DNA of 64,000 bases from Dermatemys mawii (GCA_007922305.1 ML677333.1:11599733-11663732), one strand, 5' to 3'; positions 11,365 through 23,129 are shown, numbered from the stretch's first letter. Notes: generated by a model not told the origin, from the sequence alone. Numbers and translations: made by a program.

Positions 11365-12056
11365 AAAATACCAGATGCTGTTTCTTGCATTTTTGAAGTT
11401 TTTAATATATTTCAGAACAAAAGACCAAATCTTGAAGTCCTGGTTTGGCTTTGCCTAGTTTACTCTTTGAAATACTTTGAGTCAATGGAAGTAAAACCTC
11501 ACTAAGGGTCTGATCATACACCATGGAGGTCAATGGGTGTTTTGCCCTTCTCTTTAATGGGAGAAGGATTGGGGCCTAAAACCTGAGTGAGAACTTCAGG
11601 ATTTGGTCCAGAGATCTCATGCAATCAAATGCACATCTGCCTGGGATTTATCTGGAGTTCTACATTAGAAGAACTTAGCAGTATTATGTTTTGTTAACAA
11701 GGCCACTGCAGTCACCTTTCAAAGGCAAAATATCTATCCTGCAAACAAGAAATATAGTCTTCCTTTGGAAAGAGAACTATTCTGTTTTTTCCAGGGCATG
11801 AGACAATAGATTCCCCACCCCTTTGAGGCATTCAACTTCAAGGGGACTTGAACTGAGGTAGTATGGGGAATAGACTTGAAGCTTTGTGTATGCACAATTG
11901 TAAACAAGGGTCAGAATCTGTTCTTATGCTGGTGCAACCCTACTGACGTAATGGAACCTCAAAGTAAGTTACATTAGAGTATAAACATGGTCTGTTGTAT
12001 TTGAAATGGCCTGTTGTATTTGAAATTGTAAAGTGAGGAATTATTTAGTTGGAATT
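11365..12056. other. No recognised element; short tandem duplication near 11988-12025
   Basis: Unassigned sequence. A roughly 19-bp unit, TGGCCTGTTGTATTTGAAA, occurs twice in tandem near 11988-12025. Confidence 0.5.
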
Positions 12057-12085
12057 AGAGTGAACAGATGTCCCGATTTTATAGG
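12057..12085 (-). mobile_element. End fragment of the TA-flanked MITE family
   Basis: AGAGTGAACAGATGTCCCGA followed by TTTTATAGG matches the reverse complement of the right end of the copy at 48429-48548. Only about 29 bp remain recognisable. Confidence 0.55.
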
Positions 12086-12984
12086 CTCCATCTGCATCCA
12101 GCCTGAGCATCTGGGTTCTGTGTAAATGGATACAGAGTAGTTGGGAAGATGAAATCCACCCTCATTACCCAGGACCAAGGTGCAGAGCTGGGCTGGAACA
12201 GCAGCCACATCCCCCATCTGCAAGTCACATTGGGGTATTGGGGCCAAGGGACCTGTATAATATGCCCTTAGAGTGTAGGGGACGTGTCAGCAGCCTCGTG
12301 GCCACTCAGATAGTAAACCCACACATGCAAATTCTATGTCAGCTTTGTACTGGCTTCTGCAACCAGGTGAAGTTCATTCTGCATTGTAGCGTGAGAGATT
12401 TTACCACTTGATGACTCACACTTGTTTGGCGGTGGGGCGGGGAGGGGAAGGAGCTGCACTCAGTTATGACTCACTCTATTGTATAAGGCCTTGGAAAATC
12501 ATTTTCCTGCAGACTGTAGCAATACATACTGGATGTATATCAAATATGCTGAAATAATTGGAACACAATTAAAATGTTCTAAAGCAAAAGAAAGAGAAAG
12601 GTTACTTGTCATGAGTCTTTTCTTTCACTGAGATAACCTATTAGAAGATTTATGCAGTACTTTCCTCTGAAGTAGCCAAGACTTTAGAAGTTGGGCTAGA
12701 AATAGAACTGGGTGAATAGTTTGTTTTTGTTCTTTTTCTGCATCCAAACAGAATTTGGCAATTTTTGGCTTCCCGGCAGTTTTCTTTGGAGCAACTATTT
12801 CTAGCACTTCACCAGAAAAAGGCAAGTTATTCTGAAGCAGGAAGAACAAACAGATTTGGGAGTAAAAAATATGCTTTTCCAACTGCAAACATATCTTTCA
12901 ATCTAACAGAATATGAAAAGGTCGGTGCTCAGAGCAATCGTCTCTGAAAGAAAAAACTACATTGTAAAGTACATGTGCTGGCTG
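12086..12984. other. No recognised feature
   Basis: Unassigned. Frames of 87 codons (minus, 12625-12888) and 60 codons (plus, 12765-12947) lack recognisable domains. Confidence 0.5.
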
Positions 12985-13100
12985 AGAGGGGGTTGATGAT
13001 CCAGTGGGTAAGGTATTAGTCCAGGACTCAGGAGACTGGTCTTCAGTTCTCTACTCTGCCACAGGCTTCCTCTGGGACCTCAGACAAAACACTTAGCATC
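12985..13100 (+). repeat. MIR-type SINE, left half (split by an LTR)
   Basis: The order GATCCAGTGGGTAAGGTA, GACTCAGGAGACTGG, TCTGCCACAG, GGGACCTCAGACAAAACACT follows the MIR consensus. It stops at CATC, where the LTR begins. The remainder resumes at 14544 with CATCTATATACCTCAGTTTC. Confidence 0.75.
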
Positions 13101-13727
13101 TGTAAGCAGTGTCAGGAATGAGATATATTCTGACATCTGGTGGCGAACTATGGGAATTGCAGTGAGCCTTGCAAAATAAGTCTGGGGCTAATCAATTTGC
13201 ATAGACACACCCACTGCGCCTAGCCTGAGCCCACAGCAGCCCACATGGCCACTTCGGCTGATGAGGGAGCCCCAGTTTCTATGTTATTGGGGCAGGAATG
13301 ATAAAGTGATGTTACTGTGATTATGTGAATGAAGGACTATGGACATGTACTTGGCCCGTGTTATGATGGAGAGACTCGCCATCATCTAGGTAGCACTCAC
13401 TGGGCAAGGGCCATGCGTTTTCAGAACACTGTGAGATTGAGAGAGGTGATGGACAAGCATCTATACCTTTTGGTGAGGGTTCTGTCTGAGGGCCTCCCAG
13501 GCCTGTTGCACCCTGCCTCTCTCCACTGTGGAATGTCAGAATTGAATTTTGCTTCCATTAGGAGCCTGGTTCCAGGCTGCTGAGCTGACAATTGCTTTGG
13601 GATCACTGGTGCACCTGCACTAAGGCTCCCCTACTGTAAGCTGAAATCACTTAAGAGCTGAAATCACCTAAGAGCTAAAGAAATCACTGAGCACTGTCTT
13701 AAGTAGGGGGGACCTGGAAAAAGTGCA

Positions 13728-13955
13728 GAGTGGCTGGTGCAGCAGAGCAGTCTGTGTGTCGGCTAGCAGGATAGCTAGCGGAGTGACTGGTGCAGCAGAG
13801 CTGTCTGTCAACTAGCGGAGGCGTTGGTGCTGCGGGCAGAGTGACCGGCGTGGCAGAGCTGTCTGTCTGTCACCTAGCAGAGGCGTGGGTGCTGCGGGCA
13901 GAGTGACCGGCGCGGCAGAGCTGTCTGTGTGTCGGCTAGCAGAGCAGCTAGCGGA
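13728..13955 (+). repeat. Minisatellite inside the LTR, about four 53-62 bp units
   Basis: Units start at 13728, 13781, 13839 and 13901, each opening GAGTG(G/A)C(T/C)GG and carrying GCAGAGC(A/T)GTCTGT and a CTAGC motif. Unit lengths are 53, 58, 62 and about 55 bp. The region is much richer in CpG than its surroundings. Confidence 0.85.
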
Positions 13956-14337
13956 TCAACGGGCGGAGCGGTTCATAGGACAGCCAGTGGAGCGGAGCAG
14001 AGCCGATTGCGGTGAGAGCTGCAGCGGAACCTCACGGAGAGGCGGCGCGGTCGGCCTCGGACCACGTAAGGTGCCCCGTGCCCTACCCTCCATCTCCACC
14101 CAGGCTGGAGGTAAGACTCTGCAATTGACTTTTGAACTCTGCATGGACCAAGGACAGAGACTCTTGGGCTGTTGGACTTTTGGGACTATTGAGTGACTTT
14201 TTGGGGTTGTGGAACTCAAGAGCCAAAGGGAAGGCCACGGCCTGTTTGCTGGGAGGGGGGATTCTGGTTCATGGTCTGGTTTATTAACCTTGTTTGTGGT
14301 GTTTCCCCAATATAATGCCACATTGTTTCTCCCTGTT

Positions 14338-14343
14338 ATTAAA
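14338..14343 (+). terminator. ATTAAA polyadenylation signal of the solo LTR
   Basis: ATTAAA followed within 25 bp by TACACTCAGACT and a GT-rich tract, consistent with the R/U5 junction of the LTR. Confidence 0.5.
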
Positions 14344-14543
14344 AGGCTTTGGTACACTCAGACTCTGTGCTTGCGAGAGGGGAAGTATTGTCTCTTACAG
14401 ACGCCCAGAGGGGTGGTATATGGTTGTCCCAGGTCACTGGGTGGGGGCTCGAGCCGGTTTTTGTATTGTGCTATTGGAATGGAACCCCTGGATACTGAAC
14501 CCGGCCCTTGTTGCTGCCAACTCTGATGGGCAGAAGGGTTACA

Positions 14544-14580
14544 CATCTATATACCTCAGTTTCCCATGGAGTTAATCAGG
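14544..14580 (+). repeat. MIR-type SINE, right half
   Basis: It continues the MIR from 13100 after the 4-bp duplicated CATC, with CCTCAGTTTCCCATGG as its diagnostic motif. Confidence 0.7.
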
Positions 14581-14734
14581 AGCACAGGAATGTCCAATCC
14601 TGAGGCAGAGTGTCACCCCAATATTCATAATGTGTGGAACTACAGATAAGCGGAAGAGGGATGTTACAGAAAGAAACATGCTAAAGACTGTGAGATGTTC
14701 AGTTACTATAGTAATGGCAGTCATAAAGGTATCC

Positions 14735-14845
14735 CATTACTTATACTGCAGTAGTGCCTAGGGACACCATTGGGCTAGGGGTTGTACAAACAGAACATAG
14801 AGATGGTCCTTGCCCCAAACAGCTTGTAGTCTAATTAAGGCCTCT
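14735..14845 (-). repeat. Old interspersed repeat, antisense copy
   Basis: It contains AGTGCCTAGGGACACCATTG, GGGCTAGGGGTTGTACAAAC and CCTTGCCCCAAACAGCTTGT. This is the reverse complement of the same repeat tail seen at 5000-5098. Confidence 0.5.
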
Positions 14846-14849
14846 GCAA

Positions 14850-17260
14850 AGCTATGGGAAGTGCCTGCCATTTACAGTTATGAGTTGTGGTTTTTTAAAA
14901 TATAACCAGCTGGAGAAATATTGTTTTCTTTCTTTCCCCGAAATTTCACCATTTGGTGGAGCAGGACAGGCAGTATTTACAGCTGGACCCCGGTGATAAG
15001 CACAAGTACTGATATCTCATGACTCATTAGAACTAGAATTGGGACTTTCATACTTCAGAATACCATGACATCTCTGCCACTTTTATAATGATATGAGGCT
15101 TTTGATACCAGTATAGATCACCAGAGATTGACCTTAACAGCAGAACAAGATTATGTACAGAAAAAAAATGTTATTTTTAGATGTTTCTATAATATTTTAG
15201 TTCTAGTTTATTTCCATCCAAGGCCTTTACATTTCAACACATGCATGAACTTGACCTGAATGTTAGCGATACATCAGCCTTGTGCTGACCTTGTCTACTT
15301 GAGCGAATTTCACACCACATACCTAATACTTAGATTTGGCCTTTGGCAAATAGTAAATGTGAATCCAAATAGCCATCTTGTCTATTTGCCTGCAAAGAAT
15401 GGCAAACTCTCCCCTGACTGACTCTCCAGGGTAGATGCCCTTCATTCCCCACTTTTACTCTCAAGAAGGAGAGAAGGTGGGGTGGACAGTGGGAAAAGGG
15501 AGTACATTGCAATGGGGTCTGTCAGCTGGAGAGAGCGAGGAAGTAACCATTTTACATAGTCAAAATAAAATAACATTTTTCATAATTTGTGTATGAATAC
15601 AGCCATTGGATATAAATCAGAGATTTGTCCCATTGCTAACTTACACGCTCATTAAGTGCGATCCAGAGCTCAATGAAAAGACTGCAAATGATTTTGATGG
15701 CCAACGGATTAGCCCCTAATTTTGAGATGCTTGAGTGTAATTCTTGGGGGACATCTGTTTTGTTTAATAATGCTGAAAGGCAAAATAAATGTCTGTTAGC
15801 ATGAAACCTGCGACACTAGAGGCACATCCATATGCATCTGAGTGCAGCTCAGAAGAGTATGCAGGAAGGGCCTGGGCATAGCTTTTTGCAGAAGATGAAC
15901 CTGACTTCTGAATAGCTTGGATGCTTGCCAAAGTCCAGAACTGTGACAGCAAAACTGAATGGCTGCAATATTACATGGATTCATATCTAGAATAGCCTCT
16001 GACAGACAACCATCTTACTGTGCTAACAAGCCAAACCCTTTAGCTATTGAATTACACTCTTTATAATCAGGGAAGATGACACACAAGTACTGAGTCTTGC
16101 AGAGGAAAAAGATGGCAAAGACGCCCCTTATTCTCCCCCATCTTTTCCCTATTTTATTAAAGTTAGCTGACAAGTAAGTTGGGTACTATTGTGAAAAACT
16201 CTGCAAATACAGAACAAGCCTTTAAGAGGCAGAGCCCAATAAAATATTAAAAGATGTATCCAATAATATTTTAAAGAACGGAGAGATTCTGCAATTTTCC
16301 ACTCTGTGAACAAGAAAATATTGGTGGAGGCCAAGAAAAAAAATCAGAGTTCTGACATACCAAGGGAAAAAAATGATTGTTTCCCTTCATTTGGAACCAA
16401 GAAGCCAGACCCAAAGTAGGGCTTTATTGCTCTGGAAAAGGATGTGAGTGAAGAGGTGTTGGTTGGGTAGCTAGGAAATCTTTGACCCTAGTACAGTTAC
16501 ACACCATTTATTTTGGAGACATAAAAATAATGCAAAGACTTTGCAAAAAAAGAAGAAGAAGAAAAGTGAAAATTGCAGTATTGGGTTCTGAAGAACAGGG
16601 TAATTTGCAAACATCCTGCTATTTCCTAATGATTTACTCTATTTCATCAGTGTAGGGGGAAAAAAGAGATTAAGCAACAGGTTCATCTACTTTTTTCTCC
16701 TGGTGGCAGCATAATTTTAGTGAGAACATTTGGGATTCAAAACCTTCATATGTACATGCACACTTGAGCATGGAGACCTATCTTATTCCTTTTTTTCTAG
16801 CTTCTGGTTCAACATGTGGAAATTATTGGTTTTGGCTTCCAGGCCAGATCCGCTCACCCCACACGGTGAATGTATTGGAGCACAGAATTGTTTTTCAAGC
16901 AATGGGAGAAAAAATGTGGATATTTGTTTTTAGAACAGATGAACAAAGATCTCTCTCCTCTGATGTCAGTGTTCGTTTCTGTTCTGGTACAGGATGTGTC
17001 ATTGCTCTCTGTAACAAAATGTTATTGCATATTACAACATTCATTAAACAAAAAGTTAAAAGACAAGCTCCCAGGGTAGGGGATCTGGTTTTTACACAGA
17101 TACATGGGAGATAGATACAGTTAACTCCTGCTACTCTTATTAAGGTCTATATGAAAATCATCCCCGAGCAGCAGTGAGCACATGAACCTTCCAGACTAAA
17201 TTCTGTACTCAGTTACAGCCATGTAGCTCTCTGGAGAATTTGGCTAATATTTTTAAAACG
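14850..17260. other. No recognised feature
   Basis: About 2.4 kb of unassigned sequence. Overlapping frames at 16730-17114 (up to 116 codons) and 15764-15984 have no recognisable domain. Confidence 0.5.
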
Positions 17261-17269
17261 AGGTGCCCA

Positions 17270-17425
17270 ATTGTAAGTGCTATGTCCCAATACTGAAAGT
17301 CAGTGAGTTCATGCAGTTCTCATTGACTTCACTGAGATTCTAAGTAAGTGGCCCGACTGTCAGACGCTCAGCACCCAGTTCCTACTGGAGTCATGGATAG
17401 TTGTGGTGTTCAGCAACTCTGAAAA
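17270..17425. repeat. Decayed foldback repeat (CTCAGCACCCA / CATTGACTTCA type)
   Basis: It carries CTCATTGACTTCACTGAG, GCTCAGCACCCAGTTCCTAC and CAGCAACTCTGAAAATC, the order seen in a widespread amniote foldback family. A shorter relative is at 38055-38110. Confidence 0.35.
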
Positions 17426-17429
17426 TCTA

Positions 17430-17517
17430 GAATCAGAGAGGTAGCCATGTTAGTCTGGATCTGCAGAAGTGACAAAGAGCCCTGTGGCACCTTAAATACT
17501 AACAAAAGTATTGAAGC
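17430..17517 (+). repeat. Left end of a foldback repeat, cut by the assembly gap
   Basis: The layout TAGCCATGTTAGTCTGGATC, CAAAGAGCCCTGTGGCACCT and ACTAACAAAAGTATTGAAGC parallels the left arm of the repeat at 63475-63660. The expected loop and right arm would fall in the gap. Confidence 0.6.
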
Positions 17518-17917
17518 NNNNNNNNNNNNNNNNNNNNNNNNNNNNNNNNNNNNNNNNNNNNNNNNNNNNNNNNNNNNNNNNNNNNNNNNNNNNNNNNNNN
17601 NNNNNNNNNNNNNNNNNNNNNNNNNNNNNNNNNNNNNNNNNNNNNNNNNNNNNNNNNNNNNNNNNNNNNNNNNNNNNNNNNNNNNNNNNNNNNNNNNNNN
17701 NNNNNNNNNNNNNNNNNNNNNNNNNNNNNNNNNNNNNNNNNNNNNNNNNNNNNNNNNNNNNNNNNNNNNNNNNNNNNNNNNNNNNNNNNNNNNNNNNNNN
17801 NNNNNNNNNNNNNNNNNNNNNNNNNNNNNNNNNNNNNNNNNNNNNNNNNNNNNNNNNNNNNNNNNNNNNNNNNNNNNNNNNNNNNNNNNNNNNNNNNNNN
17901 NNNNNNNNNNNNNNNNN
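17518..17917. other. Assembly gap (400 N)
   Basis: 400 undetermined bases. The sequence enters the gap inside a foldback repeat and leaves it inside an LTR, so repeats are the likely cause of the break. Open frames predicted across it are artefacts. Confidence 0.99.
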
Positions 17918-18377
17918 CTCCAGCCCAGGGACCCTAATAGTATCAGCTAAGATGGCTGACCTTTTAGGCACAAAACACAATACAATTCCCTGGGCTACTT
18001 CCCCACAGCAGTCCCCGCTTCTTCAAACTCCACTTCACCCCTACCTCAGGGCCTCCTTCCTTCTGTATGATATGTTGTCCACCACTCAGTCTCACCAACA
18101 GCATAACTTCCTTCCACAGCTCCTGACACCCACAGCCCACCTGACTAACTGGGAGGTTTTTATCTGGATTCAGCCAGTCCCTGATTGGCTTCAGGTGTCC
18201 CAATCAGGCTAGCTGTTTCTGCTCCTTTCTAGAAGGTTCTTAATTGGCCCCAGGTGTCTTGACTGGCCTGGAGTAGCCTTTGTTTGGCTATCCAGGGAAC
18301 AGGGACCTGCACACCCTGAGACTAATGTACCTGCCTTCCAGCACTCTCCTATATCCTTCTGGTCTGGCTCCGTCACA
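17918..18377 (-). mobile_element. LTR fragment, antisense, truncated by the gap
   Basis: Read on the minus strand it begins TGTGACGGAGCC at 18377 and contains a TATA-like GATAAAAAC near 18153-18163. It also has repeated (A)CCTG...CCAATCAGG-type stretches typical of U3, and GGGACTGCTGTGGGGAAGTA. The rest of the element is hidden by the gap. A TG start with a promoter a few hundred bases in supports an LTR 5' half. No target duplication can be checked. Confidence 0.6.
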
Positions 18378-18501
18378 CTAGGTATAAAGGTGTGGGTGTT
18401 TGGTCCATAGGTTTTAAAGATGGCAAAGCTAATAGGATCTTTTCTCTTGCCACGAATCTGCAGTATATGGAGCCTAGGGTGTTCAGTATCTGCTAAGTTT
18501 C

Positions 18502-18558
18502 ACTAAAGACTTAAATCTCAAGAAGCCATCTCTTAACATTTTCAGAAACCGGGGATTT
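18502..18558 (+). repeat. 57-bp dispersed repeat, copy 1 (unknown family)
   Basis: It begins ACTAAAGACTTAAATCTCAA and matches 25371-25427 at 53 of 57 positions. A further CATTTACACT motif follows both copies downstream. It matches none of the families otherwise recognised here. Confidence 0.85.
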
Positions 18559-18559
18559 A

Positions 18560-20897
18560 GACAAAGTTTCTTTTTTAAAAAAAGCATTTACACTCTTCTA
18601 GGGCTATTGGGGGCAGTGGTGATAAAGCGTAAAGCTTAAACACAGAACAAAGAGCACTACTAGTCAGAAGAGGAAATACTTTAATGAAAGAGACAGGGAA
18701 AAACAGAATTGGGCGATCATTTTAATTTAGGACTAAATTCTTGTCATGTTGAAGTCAAGGGCAGAACTTCCAATGACTTTGATGGGAGAAAAAAACAACT
18801 TTTTAGCCCAGAAAGTTGAATAGTAGAGAGTAGGTGAGACTACATTGCGTAATTTCAAAACATGAAGGATAAATAAAGAAGTCTAAATGACATCCATATG
18901 CGTTCCTCATTAATAAATTATAAGGAAAATAAATAAAACCTAACATATCTGATGCATCTCTGTGCATTGCAGGATGTGAGCATTAAAAATGGAGAACTTA
19001 AAAACAGAAAAGATGAATCCGTGCCCAGATGCCATGAAATAATGGTGGTTCAGCAAGTGGAAACATAAATAGAATGCCAGCCTCATTCTGTTCCACATCA
19101 ATGCATCTGCATTGGGACTGTAAGCAAGAGAAAGAGGGCAGAATTTGGTTTGTTGTATCCAACGAAAAGCAAGACATAACATTAAAACACTGTGGATCAA
19201 ATTCACATTTGGTGTTAATGGGTGTAATTCCACTGATGTCCAGTACGAATGTCTTCCCAAATTCTCAAAGTGGACTCTCAGCTGTGGTGTCTGAGTGCTT
19301 TACAAATTGATGGTGTTGTGTTCGGTTTTTGGGGAGGGGCTGGAGGTTTGGAGGTAGTGACTGTTAGGTGTTCATCTCAAGTTTCTTTCCCATGCCTGCT
19401 CTTTTACAATTTACTGAATTATTTATGGTGGTTAAGAGAAGTCAAATAAGTGCCTTTTTGCATTTGGTATGAAAACAGTGAGCTTAGTGGTTACTCATTA
19501 TGGAAGGAGACACAGTCCCTGAAATAGCTTGAGCCAAACCCTTTGAGGGCTTCAAAGATCAAGATCAGAACCTTAACTTAATTCCATAATAATATAGGCC
19601 AGTTGCTAACTTCCTCTGCATGAAGAATGATTCATTCTTTGTCTAACCAGCACCTACTATAGAAACCCATGGCCCATTGCAATGGGCTGTAAGTTCCAAA
19701 TGAGAAATATACATAAAAAACCCACACAAATGTACAGCATAACAGCTGGTGTTAGCTGATGACTTGCCCATAAAAATAAATCCCCCATTTTAGGAAAACT
19801 TGATAGTATATTGGTAATATAGGAAGCACCTTCCTGAGCCCTAGCAAAGAGTCACAGAAGCCACTCAGTCACATAAAAGGATTTTTGCAGACAAAGACAC
19901 ACCCAACCCATTGTTTAAAAGTAAGGAAAACAGACTGTATTAATTGAAAATCAATTAAATATTGATTAGGATAGGACAGGTAACTTGCTAGTATGCCATA
20001 AACCAAATTCACAGAAGGCATAAATCTCCATAGCTCTGTTTGAGTCAAAGGAGCTGTGCCATATTATACCAGCTGAAGATCCAGCCCATGATGATATCAA
20101 TACATTCCTTTTCTACACATAATTTATACTGCAGTGCAACAGACAGCTGTTGGGTCTGCCAACTGGGTGATTAAGGGCAACCACCCTGAATGCTATTTGC
20201 TCAGAAACCTGTTACATGCAAAGGGCTGTTGACTGCCCCACCTCTCTTTCAAAAACATAGGTAGTGTTTGTACAAGGTAGCTTGCATGTGTTAGAAACAT
20301 ATTTCTCTTCAGCAAAGTGTACTCCAGTGATACTAGGCATTATGTTCCCCTAAAACAGCCAGAAACACCTCGCTGTCTGAATAATTGTGTGTTCCAAATA
20401 TTATATAGATAAGACACATTTATTGAAATGTAAATATGAGCTTCTGTGTTTAATGTGGGTAACTAATCATCTTAAAATCAGTGTTTGCTGCAAACTGCTT
20501 AGTGAAGAAATGGTACAATGAGCCAAAGCAAAGGGCCTCTTATATCCTCTGCCACACTAACACATAAAAGCAAAAAGACACGTCACTCTTTCTCAAAGAG
20601 GCGTTCAGCTTAAACATTACATGCAGTCCATTTCTCACCTTCCCAACATCTCTGCAGAAAGAAAACTTGCCCCCGCCACACAGGCATTTCACTCCTCTCT
20701 CCCACATATAGCCACTATTCAATCATAACTCATGTTAAGGAGAGAGGGGCCCAAACCTCACCCAAACCACAATGTTCCAACTCAGAACTTTTCTCGAGTC
20801 TGGAGTTGACAGGACAAGATCAGATCTGAACAATACCATGATGTGACTTGAGTGTTTCATTAGCTGACATTCTTTTGAGTGAGAAGGGTTCTTGACA
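18560..20897. other. No recognised gene; old repeat traces only
   Basis: Mostly unassigned. A stretch near 19530-19600 (GGCTTCAAAGATCAAGATCA...) resembles a worn interspersed repeat but cannot be classed. Frames of 106 codons or fewer show no domains. Confidence 0.4.
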
Positions 20898-21052
20898 CAG
20901 TGTTTCCTAACTTTTCCATAGCAGAACCCCTCTGACATCCTTTCACTAGGACCCTACAGCCATTAGTAATAGAGGTAGGACAGGGTAGATGTAACAAAAC
21001 GACACCTCTACAGGACCCCCAGATTTAGAGTCCCTGTCCTCGGGGGACACTG
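20898..21052. mobile_element. Possible worn hAT-type MITE
   Basis: The left end CAGTGTTTCCTAACTTTTCC and the right end GGGGGACACTG share only a short CAGTG terminus. Flanks TCTTGACA and ACTTACAC do not match well, so the call is weak. Confidence 0.3.
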
Positions 21053-21059
21053 ACTTACA

Positions 21060-22208
21060 CTTTAACTTGGATTGATCTTATTTTACCACAATTTTAATAT
21101 TCAAGGTATTCATTCAGGCCTTGATTCAAAGCCCTGCAAAGTTAGTAGAAATCTTTGCTGTGGAATAGGTACCGTGATCTTAAGAGTGATTAAAAGAAGT
21201 GTTTGTGAGAACTGCAGCAACTTGCCCAGATGAATTGACATTCTGATTGGAAGCCCCCCCACACACTGTTCACATGTCCAGCAAGGAGTGCGACCTTCAT
21301 GCATACCTTCGTCACTGTGGTGGCCAAGATGAAGGAGTGAAATCCCACAGTCAGGTTAGAAGTGCAGGAGAAACTGACGTTTCAATATGCTTGACAAGTG
21401 AGGCAGACAAAGAAATGAGATTGGTATTGGATTCTGCGGTGGTGGGGGGCAGCAAATGGAACACAGATATATATTATGTTTACAGCACCCAAAACTATGC
21501 ACGATGCTTTAGAGGAAGAGCTTACAATCTTTTATTAGTTATGACATGATGAGTGAGGTTAACGAACAGCAGGAAGGAAAAGGGTTACAGCAAGATCAGT
21601 TACTCATTTTAGAACCAGCACATATTTGACTGGGGCAGTAAAAAAGTATTTTTGTTGCCATTTAAAAAAAAAGCATTACCGGCTCACTCCTTGTGGGTAT
21701 CACAGCTTAAGGGTGTCCTAAGTGAAGTAGTGACTGAGGAGAAGGTGGTAGTTTGGAAGATCAGGAATGGGAGAGTGTTCCATGTCTAAGTGGGGGACGC
21801 GGGGGCAGAAAAAGAGTGAGCCTGGAGATGAAAGAAGCTTATAAACTGGGCATCCCGGCTGATATCATTGTCAGAGCATTATGTGCAATGTCCATCCACT
21901 CATTGCAGCAATGATTGGAGATGCATTTTGATCAAAACAAAAGAACCCTTAAAGAAGCCTCCAGAGTAGCACCTTTCACAACAGCAGGATAGCGGGAGCG
22001 GGATTAGTAGACAGCGTGAAGGAGTCCAGCATCAGTCACTGTTTAGAATTACAAGCTAAGCAAACTAATAAGTGACAAAGGGAAGTAAGAGAGTTTCACA
22101 TCCATAAAACCACAGAGATTCCACAAGCACCAAATGGACCTCTCATTTATAACACATTATTCAGAAACTAGTGCCATGGGAGATGTCACCACATGGCAGG
22201 TGGCATAC
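21060..22208. other. No recognised feature
   Basis: Unassigned. The 100-codon frame at 21247-21549 has no domain. The part 21700-21830 may be a worn interspersed repeat. Confidence 0.4.
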
Positions 22209-22512
22209 GGGTTATGTCTACATTTGGAGCTGGGGGTGTAATTCGCAGCTCATGTAGACATAGTCACACTAGCTCTCATTGAGCAAGCATGCTAAAAATA
22301 GTAGGGCAGCTGTGGTAGTACAGGCTAGCCGCGCTGAGTGCACATGCATCCGGACCCCATGGGTACGTACTGGGACAGTGAGCCTGTGTTACCACTGCCC
22401 ATGCCACCACATCTACACTACTGTTTGTAGAGCACTAGCTTGATGAAAGTTATCACGAGTATGCCTACTCGAACTGCAAGTCACCGCCCCAGGTCCAAGC
22501 GTAAACGTAGCC
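22209..22512. mobile_element. Long-inverted-repeat MITE, about 304 bp
   Basis: The left end GGGTTATGTCTACATTTGGA and the right end, read in reverse complement as GGCTACGTTTACGCTTGGAC, start imperfect inverted arms of about 95 bp. These include GAGTAG(A/G)CATA and CTAGC motifs on both sides. The target duplication could not be fixed, so the superfamily is open. Confidence 0.65.
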
Positions 22513-22984
22513 ACAATCTTCCAAGTTTTTATTCTTAGCCTGCGGAACATGCTTTTAGTTTTGGAAGGCACACTGTATTGTTTGGTGCGGGTTTATCAAA
22601 GGCTCTGGTGTGGAAGCAGTGGAAGATTTTGCCCTCTTCCTTAATTTCTGATTAAGGTAAATTCTTGAGGCAGAGTTGCTCCCTAGGAACCAGACATTCC
22701 TGCTTTTCTGAAAGCGGGGGTGGGGAGATTGCCCTGCATGCTGTTTGACCATCTTGTTTCAGAATTGTGAGTGTGAATAAAATAAATCGCACTTAGAATA
22801 TACCGAGATTTCACTTCACTGATTTTTCACCCTCTTGAAATAATCCATCAAGCCCTTGGAATTCTACCACCATACAGCAGAAGGCAACACTACCATCAGC
22901 AGAAAGGGAAACTCTACTTTATTTTCAGAGACCTGCTAATTTGGATCTGCATAAATTGTTTATATGGTCCTCGTTACTGTAGCT

Positions 22985-23125
22985 TTTCACAGTTTTGAAT
23001 GCATGCCTCTTCACAACACTTCTGTGAGGTATGGAAGTGCTATAATCACCATTTTATGGATGGGGGACTAATGCACAAAGAGGCTAAGTGACTTGCCCAA
23101 GGTCACACCGAAAGTGTGTAGCAAA
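22985..23125 (-). repeat. MIR-type SINE fragment, antisense
   Basis: TGAGGTATGGAAGTGCTATA, ATCACCATTTTATGGATG, GAGGCTAAGTGACTTGCCCA and AGGTCACACCGAAAG follow the reverse-complement MIR core and tail. Confidence 0.7.
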
Positions 23126-23129
23126 GCAT

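Larger units (their letters stand above)
13101..14543 (+). mobile_element. Solo LTR (1443 bp) inserted in a MIR SINE
   Basis: It begins TGTAAG and ends GTTACA, giving a 5-bp TGTAA/TTACA terminal inverted repeat. The flanking CATC at 13097-13100 and 14544-14547 is a perfect 4-bp target duplication, and the host MIR sequence is contiguous once the LTR is removed. An ATTAAA signal at 14338-14343 lies about 200 bp from the right end, so the sense strand is plus. The middle is GC-rich and includes a minisatellite at 13728-13955. Four-base duplications are typical of gammaretrovirus-like ERVs and some Gypsy elements. No internal viral genes are present. Confidence 0.85.

Noticed and set aside
13728..13955. 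CRISPR-like array
   Set aside because: The units are contiguous variable tandem repeats without unique spacers, in a vertebrate LTR.
13885..14526. Overlapping frames of 93 to 133 codons on both strands
   Set aside because: They fall inside the solo LTR and are driven by its GC-rich minisatellite. There is no viral protein similarity.
17447..18212. Frames of 162 to 233 codons across the gap
   Set aside because: They are mostly unknown residues from the N run and carry no information.
20898..21052. Confident hAT MITE call
   Set aside because: Only about 5 bp of the ends are inverted and the 8-bp flanks do not match. It is kept only as a weak feature.
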